Assembly (NCBI GenBank): GCA_949126835.1
Contig: OX421497.1
Span: 47,485,715 to 47,549,714 of the forward strand
Reading direction: 5' to 3'
DNA from: Anisus vortex
Taxonomy: Eukaryota; Mollusca; Gastropoda; Planorbidae
DNA: 64,000 bases
Part shown: one piece after another, positions 47,090-58,585 of the stretch
Position numbering within the stretch: the stretch's first letter is position 1
Layout of the letters: each line of letters begins with the position of its first letter
Notes under the pieces: generated by a model
Told to the model about the DNA's origin: nothing
Database searches by the model: none
Seen by the model: the letters and a program-made list of their open reading frames with translations, nothing else
Translations under genes and position numbers: made by a program

Positions 47090-47142
47090 TCTTGGCTAAT
47101 TTCTTTCCTTTCACATTGACTCCGAAATCTGCCCTCGGCCAT
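47068..47142 (-). promoter_or_regulatory. possible upstream ORF overlapping the TMTC2 start codon
   Basis: If the mRNA extends upstream, an ATG at 47142 in good context (GACCATGG) opens a 24-codon frame (MAEGRFRSQCERKEISQEWI...) in another frame from the main ORF, ending TGA 47070-47068, beyond the TMTC2 ATG at 47089. Such an overlapping uORF would lower main-start use. Confidence 0.5.
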
Positions 47143-47640
47143 GGTCTCGTTTCGTCTGAAGAAAAAGACACGGGAGAAACACAGAGGACCAAGGTTAACA
47201 GCTACCGTAGTACGGCGGTGACAGCCACCCTTCCCCCACCCCACCACACACTCTCTCTCTCACACACACACACACGTTTACTCCCGCTCCACCCCGCATT
47301 GACTGGTATCGATTCTTCTAAGCGACACGATTGTACAGGCGGGAGAAACACAAACCAAGTGAAGCGAAGGGGGGAGAGGGGACAGGCTCAACGTGCACTT
47401 GACAGACGGTTCAAAACGTTGCCAACTTTTTTTTTTCCAACCTAAACCAAAAAAACATACTTAAAAAAAAAGTTGGCGCCTTTATGTTTGCGCTTTTAAA
47501 CAGAAAAAATTTAAGGTTTGTATTGAAATATATTTATAACTATTTTATTCAATTAAAAGGGAACAAAACACTAAAATACTAATGAATCTAGATATAAGCT
47601 TATACCAATAAAATCCATCGAGATGTCGGTCTAACATTAG
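47143..47640. other. TMTC2 upstream/promoter-side region
   Basis: Locally GC-richer, with (CT)n(CA)n at 47253-47275. The transcription start cannot be placed from sequence. No TATA box is obvious. Confidence 0.35.
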
Positions 47641-48420
47641 TATAAAAAAGACCAACGTGATTGTTCAAGGAGCTGACCCCTGACCCACCCAACATCTACA
47701 TTAACGGTACCGAATAAGATGTTGTTGAGCAGTTCACGTACCTTGGCTCTACCATCACCAGTCACCAGCGATCTATCACTGGACACAGAATTCAGCAAGA
47801 GAATTGGCAAGGCATCGGCAACCTTATCCAAGCTAACACAAATAGTATGAGAGGATAATATTCTGACCATTAACACAAAATTAGCTGTGTACCGTGCATG
47901 TCTTGTACGCCAGCAAAATTTTGACACTGTACGCCTCGCAAGAAAAGAGACTCTTCTTTCAACACGCGCTGCCTCAGACACATACTTGGGATATCTTGGA
48001 AGGACCGCATAACACAACAGCGAGATCTTGCAACGTCTCATATGGCTTGGCCATGTAGCCAGGCTGGAGGACACATACTTGGGATCTCTTGGAAGGACCG
48101 CATAACAAACAGCGAGATCTTGCAACGTCTAATATGGCTCATGGCAGAAGTAGTTGGAGGAGTACCCTACACACCGGAATAAATACTACAGGGAACAAAC
48201 TTCAACTTCTCGACGATGCTAAACAGCAGCAAAGAATATAGGCTGCCTCCGCCCAACTCCAGCGGAGCCGCTTTCAAGTGCCAGCGATGCAACAGAGTCG
48301 TCTGTCTCTTATGGATAGGACTCAACATTCACAGCAAACAATGCAAAGCTGATGAAAACTCAAGGGCGCAAATCTGATCGTCTTTCGAGGAGCCAATGAT
48401 GGCCAGTAATAGTATAGCAA
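47640..48420 (+). mobile_element. RTE-like LINE 3' half with C-terminal C2H2 motif, decayed
   Basis: Broken frames read VVEQFTYLGSTITS, IGKASATLSKL, LTINTKLAVYRACLV, LRHILGISWKDRIT and finally FKCQRCNRVVCLLWIGLNIH then SKQC, a C2H2 finger that ends some LINE ORFs. A block of about 60 bp (CTTGGAAGGACCGCATAAC, GCGAGATCTTGCAACGTCT) is duplicated at about 47977 and 48069, shifting the frame. Confidence 0.75.
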
Positions 48421-48781
48421 TATAGACTAAAACTCCAGTAGTTATTGGAGCTACTGCGGTCAGTGGTTAATTTGAGCTAACCACAAACGATCTATTACTA
48501 TTAGCTCATACTCATATACTCTGTGTACTAAAAATGTTTAAATATCGACCCTTCTTTTTTTGCAGTGAGTATGATATACAGGTAGGGTTGTCATCTGCCC
48601 CTATATATCGGGACCGTCACCGTTATGGACCTTCCATGTAATTGTGTTCTAAATAAATAAGTAATTATATTAAATACATTTTTTTACTTAATTTCAGACT
48701 CAGAGTGTCCGACGAAGCCCCAGCTAGATATGGCAACCCTATCTGATATAAATATAGGTAAAATGGTGCATATAAAAATGG

Positions 48782-49249
48782 AAAGGGGACGTCCATTAAT
48801 TACGTCAACAATTTTTAGGCGATTTTTACCTCCCCCACGTCCCCCTTGTCAACAACTGTCAAATTTTCAGAGCCCCCCCCCCCCCTCGCTACAATTGGTC
48901 GGTCATTTTGCCTTGCTAACAATTATATTAGTTTCCACCCATTCATAGATCTACAAACTAACAAGATGAAAACAATTAAAAAGGAAATGTCATATGTAGT
49001 TTTAATAATTGATATATTTGTATTAACGTAAAACTATGTTTTTACATGTTTTGCTATGTAAGTGACACGGGACAAATATAAATGTAGAATTTTGTAATAA
49101 ATTTGTATCATTATTTTATTCATAAAAAGTAACATTGTTGACGTCAACTTTTCGTGACCTCCCCCCCCCCCATGTCAACAATTAATTGTCAAACTTTTTC
49201 AGACCCCCCTCCCCCTATTTTGTTGACGTAATGAATGGACGTCCCCAAA
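48782..49249. mobile_element. 462-bp MITE with 27-bp terminal inverted repeats
   Basis: The element 48785-49246 starts GGGGACGTCCATTAATTACG (then TCAACAA); the right end is its complement with one mismatch. AAA flanks both sides. C-runs and ATTGTCAAACTTTTTCAGA-type subterminal repeats follow. Superfamily not assigned (ISL2EU/IS4EU-like or Harbinger-like ends are possible). Confidence 0.75.
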
Positions 49250-49714
49250 GGAGGGGGGGGGGGGGTTTACCTGATTAATTACTTCGGTTGAATATTATAT
49301 TATTAATAATGAATCTAAATGTATTAAATATGCATCGGAGGATGCATTAATTTTCACAATAGAAAGAGCTCCGATGCATCATAAGTACATTTCTGTTCTT
49401 TCTATAAACTAATAAATGTCATCAAAGTTTCGTTAAAATAAGAGAGAGGTAACAGAGGTTGCAGAAGATCTTTGTTGGCAGCATCCATATATTACGCCGA
49501 TACAGTTGAATAAACATCTTTTCAAGCGTGACCAAGAGACGACAACTCTGTCGGCTCTCTTGAACAAACATCAATCTATATATTTTTTAGAGTGTTTTAT
49601 TTATTATTAAAAAAGTAAAAATGTACGAGTTTAGCAAAGTAAAAATATATGAGTGTTTAAACAAGTAAAAATATAGATTATAATCTACGTTTCAAATAAG
49701 TAAAAATGTATTAG
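49250..49714. other. intergenic, no recognised feature
   Basis: A G-run at 49253-49265, then AT-rich DNA; short repeats of AAGTAAAAATATA type near 49615-49710. Confidence 0.5.
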
Positions 49715-50683
49715 ATCTAGACCATAGGTTCTCAACCTTTTTTATTTTGGATTTTACATTTTTTTCCCGCTCACCGCCCCCTAACTTAATTTTAGCGGAC
49801 ACATTTGTTAATTAAAGGGAGATAATAAAACCGTTTCGTTTGAAGTAATATTTCTAATGTTTTTTTTTTTTTTTATAGAAAACAAAATGGCTTAAATTTA
49901 TAACTTTGAAATGATATGATAGAACTGTAAAAAATTATTTGAAAATTTTATATGACTAAAGAATTTATATGAATATTTTTAAGCATTACAATAACTAGCC
50001 AGTTTGTATGATTACCAGGGGCTGATTACCAGGGGCGAAGCCAGAAAAGTTTTCCAGGGGGGGCTGAACTTTCGCGTGACAAAAATTTACCAAATACCAG
50101 AGGGGCTGAACTTTCGCGTGACAAAGATTTACCAAATTTTTAGCGAATTTAGTACATATTTTGTAAAAAATCAGTTGAAAAAGTTTTTTTTTTAATTCCA
50201 GGGGGGGCTTAGCCCCCCTTAGCCCCCCCTGTGGCTTCGCCCCTGATGATTACTACGTACTATACCGCACAACTATTGTGCGAAGAATTTCACTACATTA
50301 AAGGACATCTAGGTAAAACAGATCAAAAGAGTAATATTAGCAAATGTTAAGGCGACAGTCCGGTGAACCAACCATAGGACCAGACGCCCGCTTACCGTAT
50401 TTGCCAAACACTGACCCCCTACTTCATCGAAAAGTCATTGCGATACTTATTTGTTCAATAATATGTATGCCTACTGTTGGGGGATATCAGATATTTAGTA
50501 GCACTTGCGTTTACATCATATTTCATCCAAAAACTTATCGATTCAAATAGCTGATGTGTTGAAATTATAGCAGGTACGTTTGTACCGCCACCTTACCCTT
50601 CACCGCCCCCCCAATCGCCCCTAAAGCTTCTCATCGCCCCCTGGGGGGCGATAACGCCCCCGTTGAGAACCTATGATCTAGAC
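49715..50683. mobile_element. hAT-type element H1 (copy 2)
   Basis: The element 49723-50675 starts CATAGGTTCTCAACC and ends GTTGAGAACCTATG, with perfect 8-bp ATCTAGAC on both sides (49715-49722, 50676-50683). It matches copy 1 (34029) outside nested insertions. Confidence 0.9.
50008..50253. mobile_element. 230-bp hAT-type MITE H3 nested in H1 copy 2
   Basis: The element 50016-50245 starts CAGGGGCTGATTACCAGGGG and ends GTGGCTTCGCCCCTG, with perfect 8-bp ATGATTAC (50008-50015, 50246-50253). H1 copy 1 has a single GTATGATTAC there, the empty site. A roughly 40-bp unit with GGGGCTGAACTTTCGCGTGA is duplicated inside. Confidence 0.85.
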
Positions 50684-50723
50684 TAATGTTAATATTAGAA
50701 AAAAATAATGCTATGAGTTAAAA

Positions 50724-51708
50724 AATCTGACTCGGAATCAGTAAAATCTTACTTTGAATCAGTGAAATCTGACTGGGAATCAGTAAAATCTGACTTTGAA
50801 TCAGTAAAATCTGACTTTGAATCAGTGAAATCTGACTGGGAATCAGTAAAATCTGACTTTGAATCAGTAAAATCTGACTGGGAATCAGTAAAATCTGACT
50901 TTGAATCAGTGAAATCTGACTGGGAATCAGTAAAATCTGACTTTGAATCAGTAAAATCTGACTGGGAATCAGTAAAATCTGACTTTGAATCAGTGAAATC
51001 TGACTGGGAATCAGTCAAATCTGACTTTGAATAAGTAAAATCTGACTTTGAATAAGTAAAATCTGACTGGGAATCAGTCAAATCTGACTTTGAATAAGTA
51101 AAATCTGACTTTGAATAAGTAAAATCTGACTGGGAATCAGTAAAATCTGACTGGGAATCAGTATAATCTGACTTTGAATCAGTAAAATCTGACTGGGAAT
51201 CAGTAAAATCTGACTGGGAATCAGTAAAATCTGACTTTGAATCAGTATAATCTGACTGGGAATCAGTAAAATCTGACTTTGAATCAGCAAAATCTGACTT
51301 TGAATCAGTAAAATCTGACTTTGAATCAGTAAAATCTGACTGGGAATCAGTAAAATCTGACTGGAAATCAGTAAAATCTGACTTTGAATCAATAAAATCT
51401 GACTGGGAATCAGTAAAATCTTACTTTGAATCAGTAAAATCCGACTTTGAATCAGTAAAATCTGACTGGGAATCAGTAAAATCTGACTGGGAATCAGTAA
51501 AATGTGACTTTGAATCAGTAAAATCTGACTGGGAATAAGTAAAATCTGACTTTGAATCAGTAAAATTTGACTGGGAATCAGTAAAATCTGACTGGGAATC
51601 AGTAAAATCTGACTTTGAATCAGTAAAATCTGACTTTGAATCAGTAAAATCTGACTTTGAATCAGTAAAATCTGACTGGGAATCAGTAAAATCTGACTGG
51701 GAATCAGT
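50724..51708. repeat. 21-bp minisatellite, about 47 units of two types
   Basis: Units GACTTTGAATCAGTAAAATC(T) and GACTGGGAATCAGTAAAATC(T) are interspersed with a few AATAAGT and TATAATC variants. The period is a multiple of three, so both strands show long repetitive ORFs; I do not regard them as genes. Confidence 0.97.
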
Positions 51709-52320
51709 TTGTGTTGTTGTTGTTTTTTGTACTTATGAAAGTAAACCAGTAATAGTACGACACACGTTTACTTAATTCATTCCCTTGTCTGTTTTTCTCC
51801 GCAACAAATCTTCTTTCTAATCAGATGTCAACCAACTTCATTGTAAGCCCTCGCTCTGAAATAAGCACCGTAGGCGTCTGCTGGTTGACAATAGGCCTAT
51901 ATTGCTGCATCAGTTCCGTCTACTACAATAAGATGGGATAATACTAACACTTTGTAATACCGCGGAGTCACCTCCCCGTGTGGGAGAGCAGTCCCTCTTG
52001 CATTTCGTACAGACAAAAAGTGTCTTTTACTATTTCTTTATTATAAAACATTAAAAACAGATTTAGTAAAAAATGTTAATAAGCGGGGTAGTACAGAAAA
52101 TCAAAATGATCTAGGGGAAGTAACAACACTTGTCTATGATGAGCTAAGAAGCTTTTCAATGGTTAGCTCCCTCTTAATGTGGTAGCGTTGGACTGTGACG
52201 ATTTATTGCCTGCCACTTAAGTTACCACTCCATCCCATTCATTACCCGTATAACAAGCTCACACTTTATCCACTATGGTTTAATTAATAGCAGTGTGTAG
52301 ATCTAAAGGTTTAGATATCT
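51709..52320. other. intergenic, no recognised feature
   Basis: Nothing recognised beyond (TTG)n at 51708-51727. Confidence 0.5.
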
Positions 52321-52323
52321 TCT

Positions 52324-52483
52324 TTGGTCCAGCGGTTAGTTCACCGGACTGTCAACCAAAAACCAACTGACAGGTCGCGGGTTCTATCCCTGCCACCGAC
52401 GGATCCCTGTCGCCCTGCAGGAGTTTTGGGCCTAGTGGACGTAATAATCTTCTATCTAGAAGGAACGTCTGTAAACTTATAAG
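52324..52483 (+). repeat. SINE family B, reference copy
   Basis: The tRNA-like head TTGGTCCAGCGGTTAGTTCA and B box GGGTTCTATCCC are followed by CCACCGACGGATCCCTGTCG, CCCTGCAGGAGTTTTGGG and the tail AATCTTCTATCTAGAAGGAA CGTCTGTAAACTTATAAG. The tail resembles the 3' end of LINE family C (36175-36213). Confidence 0.85.
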
Positions 52484-52659
52484 AAGTCAAAACATTTTTT
52501 TATTTAAGTGAAATGATGGTAGGGCCAGTATGTATAGATTCAGTATACTGCTTGTTCATTGGTCACTTTTGCACAAATGTCGACACTTTTACTTCCACAG
52601 AAAGATACGATGACCTAAGCTTTGATGACCTAAACTATAAATAATTCAACAAGTCAGAT

Positions 52660-53120
52660 TTACTTTTGAATGGCCCACAATAATTCAAATTGTCTGATTT
52701 ACTTTTAAATCACCCACACCAATTCAACATATGATTTGCTTTCAATTATTCACCAAGTCTGATGTACTTTTAAATGGTCCACACTAATTTAACTTGTCTG
52801 ATTTATTTTTAAATGGCCCACACTAATTTAACTTGTCTGATTTACTTTTAAATCACTAACAATTATTCAACAAGTCTGATTTATTTTTAAATGGCCCACA
52901 CTAATTTAACTTGTCTGATTTACTTTAAAATGGCCCACACTAATTCAACATATGATTTATTTTTAAATCACTAACAATTATTCACCAAGTCTGATTTATT
53001 TTAAAATCACTAACAATTATTCAACTTGTCTGATTTACTTTCAAATCACTAACAATTATTCACCGTCTGATTTACTTTCAAATCACTAACAATTATTCAC
53101 CAAGTCTGATTTACTTTTTA
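52660..53120. repeat. degenerate array of about 36-bp units
   Basis: Variants of AATTATTCACCAAGTCTGAT plus TTACTTTTAAATCACT recur about 12-13 times with many indels; older than the other arrays. Confidence 0.85.
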
Positions 53121-53254
53121 CTCACACCTAAATTAAGAATTGTGTACTCTACTATTCGCATTAATTAATAAAAACATCACCAGATCAATTCCAATGAAAA
53201 AAAATTGCCCATTGACAATCAAACAACTTTTTTTGAGGGGCATACAAGAGAAAA

Positions 53255-53337
53255 TAGTTATCTTATATAAGAAGATTATTGCCTCCTCCTAAGCTCATCT
53301 ATGGTCTGAGTCTAGTCCTTCATTTTGATAAGTGTTA
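53255..53337 (-). repeat. LINE family C tail, reverse copy
   Basis: The reverse strand shows the end of the ORF (ATCAAAATGAAGGACTAG), CAGACCATAGATGAGCTTAG and AATCTTCTTATATAAGATAA. Confidence 0.65.
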
Positions 53338-53895
53338 GGGAAATTCTATTTAAGAAGACTGGTGTAGGATAAAATGTTACATACAAGCTAAAGGTGAGTA
53401 GTATTTAGGTAAATAACATTGTAAGCAATCAAATATATTTCAGTAAGGTGCAAGCATATTATTGTAGAAGTATTATTTATTGTTATTTAATATTGGACTA
53501 GATATTATTATTAGATATTACTCTTACTTTGCTTAATTCCAAAAAACACTTTTTTTTTGGCTTATATATACTATATTTTTCTGAATTTGTTTGTGTTTTC
53601 TTTACTATTAATTGCAAAAACGATCAGAGATTACTATTAATTCTGAGCTATATTTTATAACCCATATTCTTGCTCGTCTTTCCATTGTCGATCATATTTT
53701 AAAACACTTCTTAATACTAGACAATCATTTTTTTGGTTAATAAAACTAATATTTTTTCAAAACCTCTCAATCATTGCATTTCCACTGAAATCAAAACAAA
53801 GACAAGAAAAATCTTTATATTTCTTTATGCTATTTATTACAAATAATCATATTTAAAAAAAAATTATGAGTAAATAAAATAATCAAATGTTCACA
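53338..53895. other. intergenic AT-rich DNA
   Basis: No feature recognised. Confidence 0.5.
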
Positions 53896-53899
53896 AAAT

Positions 53900-54040
53900 A
53901 ATAAGATAAGATAAGATTGCTTTATTGATCCAAATAAATGGAAATTTGATTTAATTACATAAATTCGTCTTTCAGCATACTTAAAACAATATTAAAGAAC
54001 CATTAGTACTCAAACACAATAGACATTCGCGCAAACTATC
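53900..54040 (-). repeat. LINE 3' end with (TCTTA)n tail
   Basis: The reverse strand reads CAAATTTCCATTTATTTGGA TCAATAAAGCAATC followed by TTATC repeats, the 3' terminus style of CR1/L2-type LINEs. Confidence 0.5.
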
Positions 54041-54825
54041 ATACCATTTATCATACAAGAAAAAAAGTAGGCCTATCATTTAGGGGAAGGAGGGGCTTGT
54101 TGTCACAGGGGTAAGTTGTCACAAGGGCTTTCCCATTGTCTTAGTAAAAAGGCGAATCTTTTGAATGGTGTGTTTTATGAAGATTTTTAATATGCAAATG
54201 ATCAAGGGGCTTTACTCTCAGATTTTTTTCAGTCACAGCCAGCAGTGTGTTGAAAGCATACAACGTAAATTTTGATGTCCTTACAAAAACCAGTTATTTA
54301 TACAAGATTTATCACCACAGGTAAGTGTTTATTCATTAATATCATAAATGCATAATGTATGTATGTGTATGTGAATAAATATTTGATTTTGGTATATTTG
54401 TCCAAGTTTGCAAGATATAACTACAAATGTGTTTCGATCAGGCTTGGGGTAAGATGTCACAATGATTGGGGCTAGTTATCACACCTACTCTCCAGCTGTG
54501 ACAACTTGCCCCTTGTACTGTTTTGTCTAACGTTTAATCAATATATGCCTGTTAGGACAATGAGAGTAGGAATATAAATGATTGATATCTTTTACAACTT
54601 AAAGTAGAATGTGTTAAACCATAAAACAGCACCTTTAAGCTTCTAGATTAGTAAAAACTGAAGGTATTAACCACGAAAACAGATCAGAATATTTCATGTG
54701 GAGACACATTTTAAATCTTTAGATATGTCTTCCTTTATTGCTTACTAGTTATGGTTATACCATCTTGTACTGTGAATTAATTAACCTTTCGTTGTACTTT
54801 TTTTCTTTTATTACCCAGCGCCATT

Positions 54826-57254
54826 ATGAGAAATTACAAGCGCAAAACGACCAAAGGAACATATTGCAGACAAGATATGCCTCAAGCTGTAATTTCAGTC
54901 TTAAAAGACAACAAAAGCCTTCGGACTGCTGCTAAAGACCACAGTGTTAACTACAAAACACTTAGCAGATATGTTGCAGCAAAAAAAAAAGGGCCAAAGA
55001 CCTTACTGAAGATGATCTTGGTTACAAGCAACCAAGGATTGTATTTACAAAAGAAATTGAAGAAGAACTTGTTCAATACCTCATAAAAGGTAGTAAAATT
55101 ATCCATGGACTGACACTTAAAGAGCTTCGCCAGCTGGCCTATCAATTAGCCGCTAAAAACAATTTAAACATCCCTGAAAGCTGGATTGAACATGAAGAAG
55201 CCGGAACAGACTGGGCAGAGGGGTTTATGAGAAGACACCCTCAGCTATCAGTAAGACAACCAGAAACGACATCACTTCAACGAATGTCCAGTTTTAATAA
55301 GCATAACGTGAACTGTTTTTATGACAACTTAGAGGAGGTCATGAAAAAGGGGTTTACACCAGACAAAAAATGGAACATTGACGAAACAGGCGTTACCACA
55401 GTTCAGAAGCCAGTTAAGCAAGTTGCACTGAAGGGTGAAAAGCGGGTAGTATCAGTGACAGGACAAGAGCGTGGGGATCTAGTGACTGTTTGTAACTCTA
55501 TAAATGCAGTCGGAAACCATATGCCTCCCTTCTTAGTTTTTCCAAGAGTCAACAAACAAGACCATTGGGTTGAGGCGCTACCACCAGGAAGTAAAGCTGA
55601 GGGTCATCCCAAGGCAAGCGGCTGGATGACACAAGAACATTTTCTCTCGTTTTGAGAACATTTCAAACACCACAGCAACCCTACAGCAGACGCACCTGTG
55701 CTCCTAATTTTAGACAATCACAGCTCTCACGTATCTTTCGACGCAATAAACTTCTGTCGTGAGAACAATATAAGCCTCCTTAGCTTTCCTCCACACTGCT
55801 CTCACGAGCTACAGCCATTGGACAAGACAGTGTACGGTCCGTTTAAAAGGTATTGCAACCAGTATATGGACAATTGGTTCCGCCGACCGGAAAATGCAGG
55901 ACGTCCTATGTCAATCCACATTATACCATCCGTGGTAAACTATGGGTTTATCAACGCGTTTAACCAGAAAAACATTTTATCTGGCTTCAGGTCAACAGGG
56001 ATTTACCCATTCGACAGAAATGCTATCCCGGACGATCGATATGCACCTTCTTTTACAACAGATCGTCCAGACCCCTCAACATCAACTCAGGCTTCCTCAA
56101 CGTCTAAACCAGCTAGTGATTTAGACAAATTGAGCTTTGTGTCTCCGTATGATATCAGACCCTTCGGTAAAGCAGGGCCACGTTCAGCTTCAACACCAGA
56201 AAGGAAAAAGGTGACAACAGAGATATACACATCGTCTCCAGTGAAAAGGTGCATAGAAGTTGAGCTTGCAGCCAAACAGAATAAAGGAAAGAAAGTGAGA
56301 CCAAATGATCAAAGCAACAAGTCTGACAGTGACAGCAGTGAAGATGAACCATCCAACTTCTCTGTGCATGATGATTCCGATCAAAGTGTCTGTGAAGAGT
56401 TTTCAGAAGGAGAGGAAAAGCTAAATTTTGAGTTGAATGGTGTAGAAAGTGAAAGTTTAAAAGTTGGTGATTTTGTTCTTGTGGAATACAAAACAAAGAA
56501 ATCGGATGTTCATTATGTTGGTCAAGTAAACGCAGCAACCCGATGATGAAGAAGAAGTCCGACCACATTTCACCTCTGCTCTACTCTCTGCACTGGCTCC
56601 CTATTCAAAATAGGATTTTATATAAACTCGCATCTCTATGCTATAAATGCCTCAATGACTCTGCCCCGGATTATCTAATTTCCTGTCTGGAAATATATAC
56701 AAAACCACGCCCACTTCGATCGGCTGCTCACAAACTCAATTTGACGATCCCGCGGACAAAACTCGTGACAGCTGGTCAGCGGGCCTTCACCTACTCTGGC
56801 CCCTCCGCATGGAACACCCTGCCACTCCAGCTGCGACAAAGCTCGAACTTTTACATTTTCAAGACCGGACTCAAGACTCACCTGTTTATTATTGACTCCT
56901 AGCCCACTTACATTTTTAAACATTTGTCTGTTATTGTTATCATCGTTAATTGTAATTGTAATTGTAATTGTAGATGTAATTGTTAAGCGCATAGAACTGA
57001 TTGCGGGATATGCGCTATATAAGCTTCATTATTATTATTATTATTATTATGACAATGAGGTTGAGGTTGACTTTCTGAGAAAATTGTCCAAGGCAAAGAA
57101 CTTTATTAAACCAAACGTGCTGGAGTTAGCCAGCATGCCCATTTCTCAGATCAAGACAAAGCTGGCCAGAATTTTAAAGGGCACAACCCTCAGAACAAAA
57201 GATAGATTTTTTTTCAAAGAGGATCTTTTTAATGATGTTTTAAAAATAAACTGA
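54826..57254 (+). pseudogene. Tigger-like transposase (psq HTH plus DDE_1), broken
   Basis: The N terminus (54826-54980) has a pipsqueak-type HTH: RQDMPQAVISVLKDNKSLRT AAKDHSVNYKTLSRYV. A frameshift at the ten-A run 54981-54990 moves the reading into frame with ELRQLAYQLAAKNN and EEAGTDWAEGFMRRHP (CENP-B/Tigger second HTH). The DDE core follows: Asp in NIDETG (55380-55382), Asp in LILDNHSSH (55713-55715) and Asp in LQPLDK (55821-55823), spacing DD35D. TGA at 55653-55655 interrupts between the first two. The C-terminal part is acidic and Ser-rich, then KVGDFVLVEYKTKKSDVHYV GQV; the LINE insertion splits it from the last segment (57051-57254, EVEVDFLRKLSKAKNFI ... stop). At least three lesions, so no active product. 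Confidence 0.9.
56546..57050 (+). mobile_element. L2-like LINE 3' end inserted in the transposase
   Basis: Encodes the usual C terminus of L2-type LINEs (SLHWLPIQNRILYKLASLCY, CLNDSAPDYL, YTKPRPLRSA, FTYSGPSAWNTLPLQLRQS, FKTGLKTHLF) and ends with GGGATATGCGCTATATAAGC TTC and (ATT)n, the diagnostic L2 tail. Same strand as the transposase. No target duplication is clear. Confidence 0.88.
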
Positions 57255-57744
57255 GTCGCTATTGCTCAATGCCAGTCATTCCTTTTGTTTTACCTTTAAC
57301 AATGCGTTCATATTTATTTATTTAACTTTACTTGTGTTATCTAACGTTGTGTGTTTCATTTTTTATGTTGTTGTTGTTATTAGTGGTAATGTGTGACAAC
57401 ATGCCCCACCCCTCGTGACAACTAACCCCGCTATGGGGCAGGTTGTCACACTTTGATTTTGGTGAAAACTTTACCTAATTACCATTACAGTTTTCAACGC
57501 AGAAACATTAGATTGGTTATAATTTATAAAAGATATATGGATGTTATTAAACACCAATTTTTGGCTTCTTTGGCGAATATTTAGTGTTGGAAAAACCAAT
57601 AATCATGAAATTTGTGACAACAAGCCCCTCCTTCCCCTAGGAGTCAGCTATTAATACATCGTGATTTATCGTGAATTTAAAAGAGGAGGAATCACGTGAA
57701 AATTTCAGATTTCACAATTGGATTAAGAACTGTCTAGCTGTATA

Positions 57745-58058
57745 TTTTACTTTGTGGTCTATATACAAACTCTATTAGAATACCTTGTATTTTACTTTGT
57801 GGTCTATATACAAACTCTATTAGTATACCTTGTATTTTACTTTGTGGTCTATATACAAACTCTATTAGAATACTTTGTATTTTACTTTGTGGTCTATATA
57901 CAAACTCTATTAGAATACCTTGTATTTTACTTTGTGGTCTACATACAAACTATTAGAATACCTTGTATTTTACTTTGTGGTCTACATACAAACTATTAGA
58001 ATACCTTGTATTTTACTTTGTGGTCTATATACAAACTCTATTAGTATACCTTGTATTT
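57745..58058. repeat. 45-bp minisatellite, about 7 units
   Basis: The unit CTTGTATTTTACTTTGTGGT plus CTATATACAAACTCTATTAGAATAC-type sequence; some units lack 3 bases. Confidence 0.93.
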
Positions 58059-58579
58059 TCTCAACTTGAAGGAACGTCTATACTGGTGATGATAGTGTTG
58101 CTGCCTTCGTTTTGTTAAAATATATAATTAATTATTTAGTTGTATAGTATTTGGTTTGTAAATTGTTTATACATGCAATTATATATTTGCATTATTTGTA
58201 TAATAATATTTATGTGTAAAACTTGTGCTATACTTTGTTATTGTTATTTTTGTTGTATTCTTATGTTTACATATTCTTCTATATGTTGTTTTAAATAGAC
58301 ATATTTATTGGTCATCTATTCATTGTTCTGTTTGTATACATATTTGTCTATCTATTTGCATTTATATTTGTACTTTGTTGAATTATTGATTAGTTATATT
58401 TCACTATTGTTCATTTATTCTTGTATTGTTATTGAATTATATAATGATGCATACAAGTACTAAGAAAAATTATATTATAGATTCACAAACTCATTTTTTG
58501 GTAATAGTATTCATGTGTGTCATATTATTTAAATACGTTGGTTGATAAGAGAATTCTACTACAACTTTACAAGTAAATT
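58059..58579. other. AT-rich leader-like region before gag remnant 1
   Basis: T-rich on the + strand; could be remains of an LTR or leader, but no repeat partner or PBS was found. Confidence 0.4.
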
Positions 58580-58585
58580 TTGACA

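Larger units (their letters stand above)
54081..57639 (+). mobile_element. pogo/Tigger-type DNA transposon with perfect 25-bp inverted repeats
   Basis: The element 54083-57637 is bounded by 25-bp inverted repeats identical at both ends (GGGGAAGGAGGGGCTTGTTG then TCACA) and by TA on each side (54081-54082, 57638-57639), the pogo/Tc1-mariner target signature. Subterminal copies of GTGACAAC next to CCCC recur (about 54112, 54495, 57393, 57416, 57453). It carries a broken transposase and an L2-like LINE insertion. Confidence 0.92.

Noticed and set aside
47637..48125. 162-codon - strand ORF upstream of TMTC2
   Set aside because: Antisense to a LINE remnant whose + strand translation matches RT motifs.
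50749..51392. Long ORFs (90-110 codons) on both strands
   Set aside because: They are a by-product of a 21-bp tandem repeat lacking stops; no start context, domain or unique sequence.
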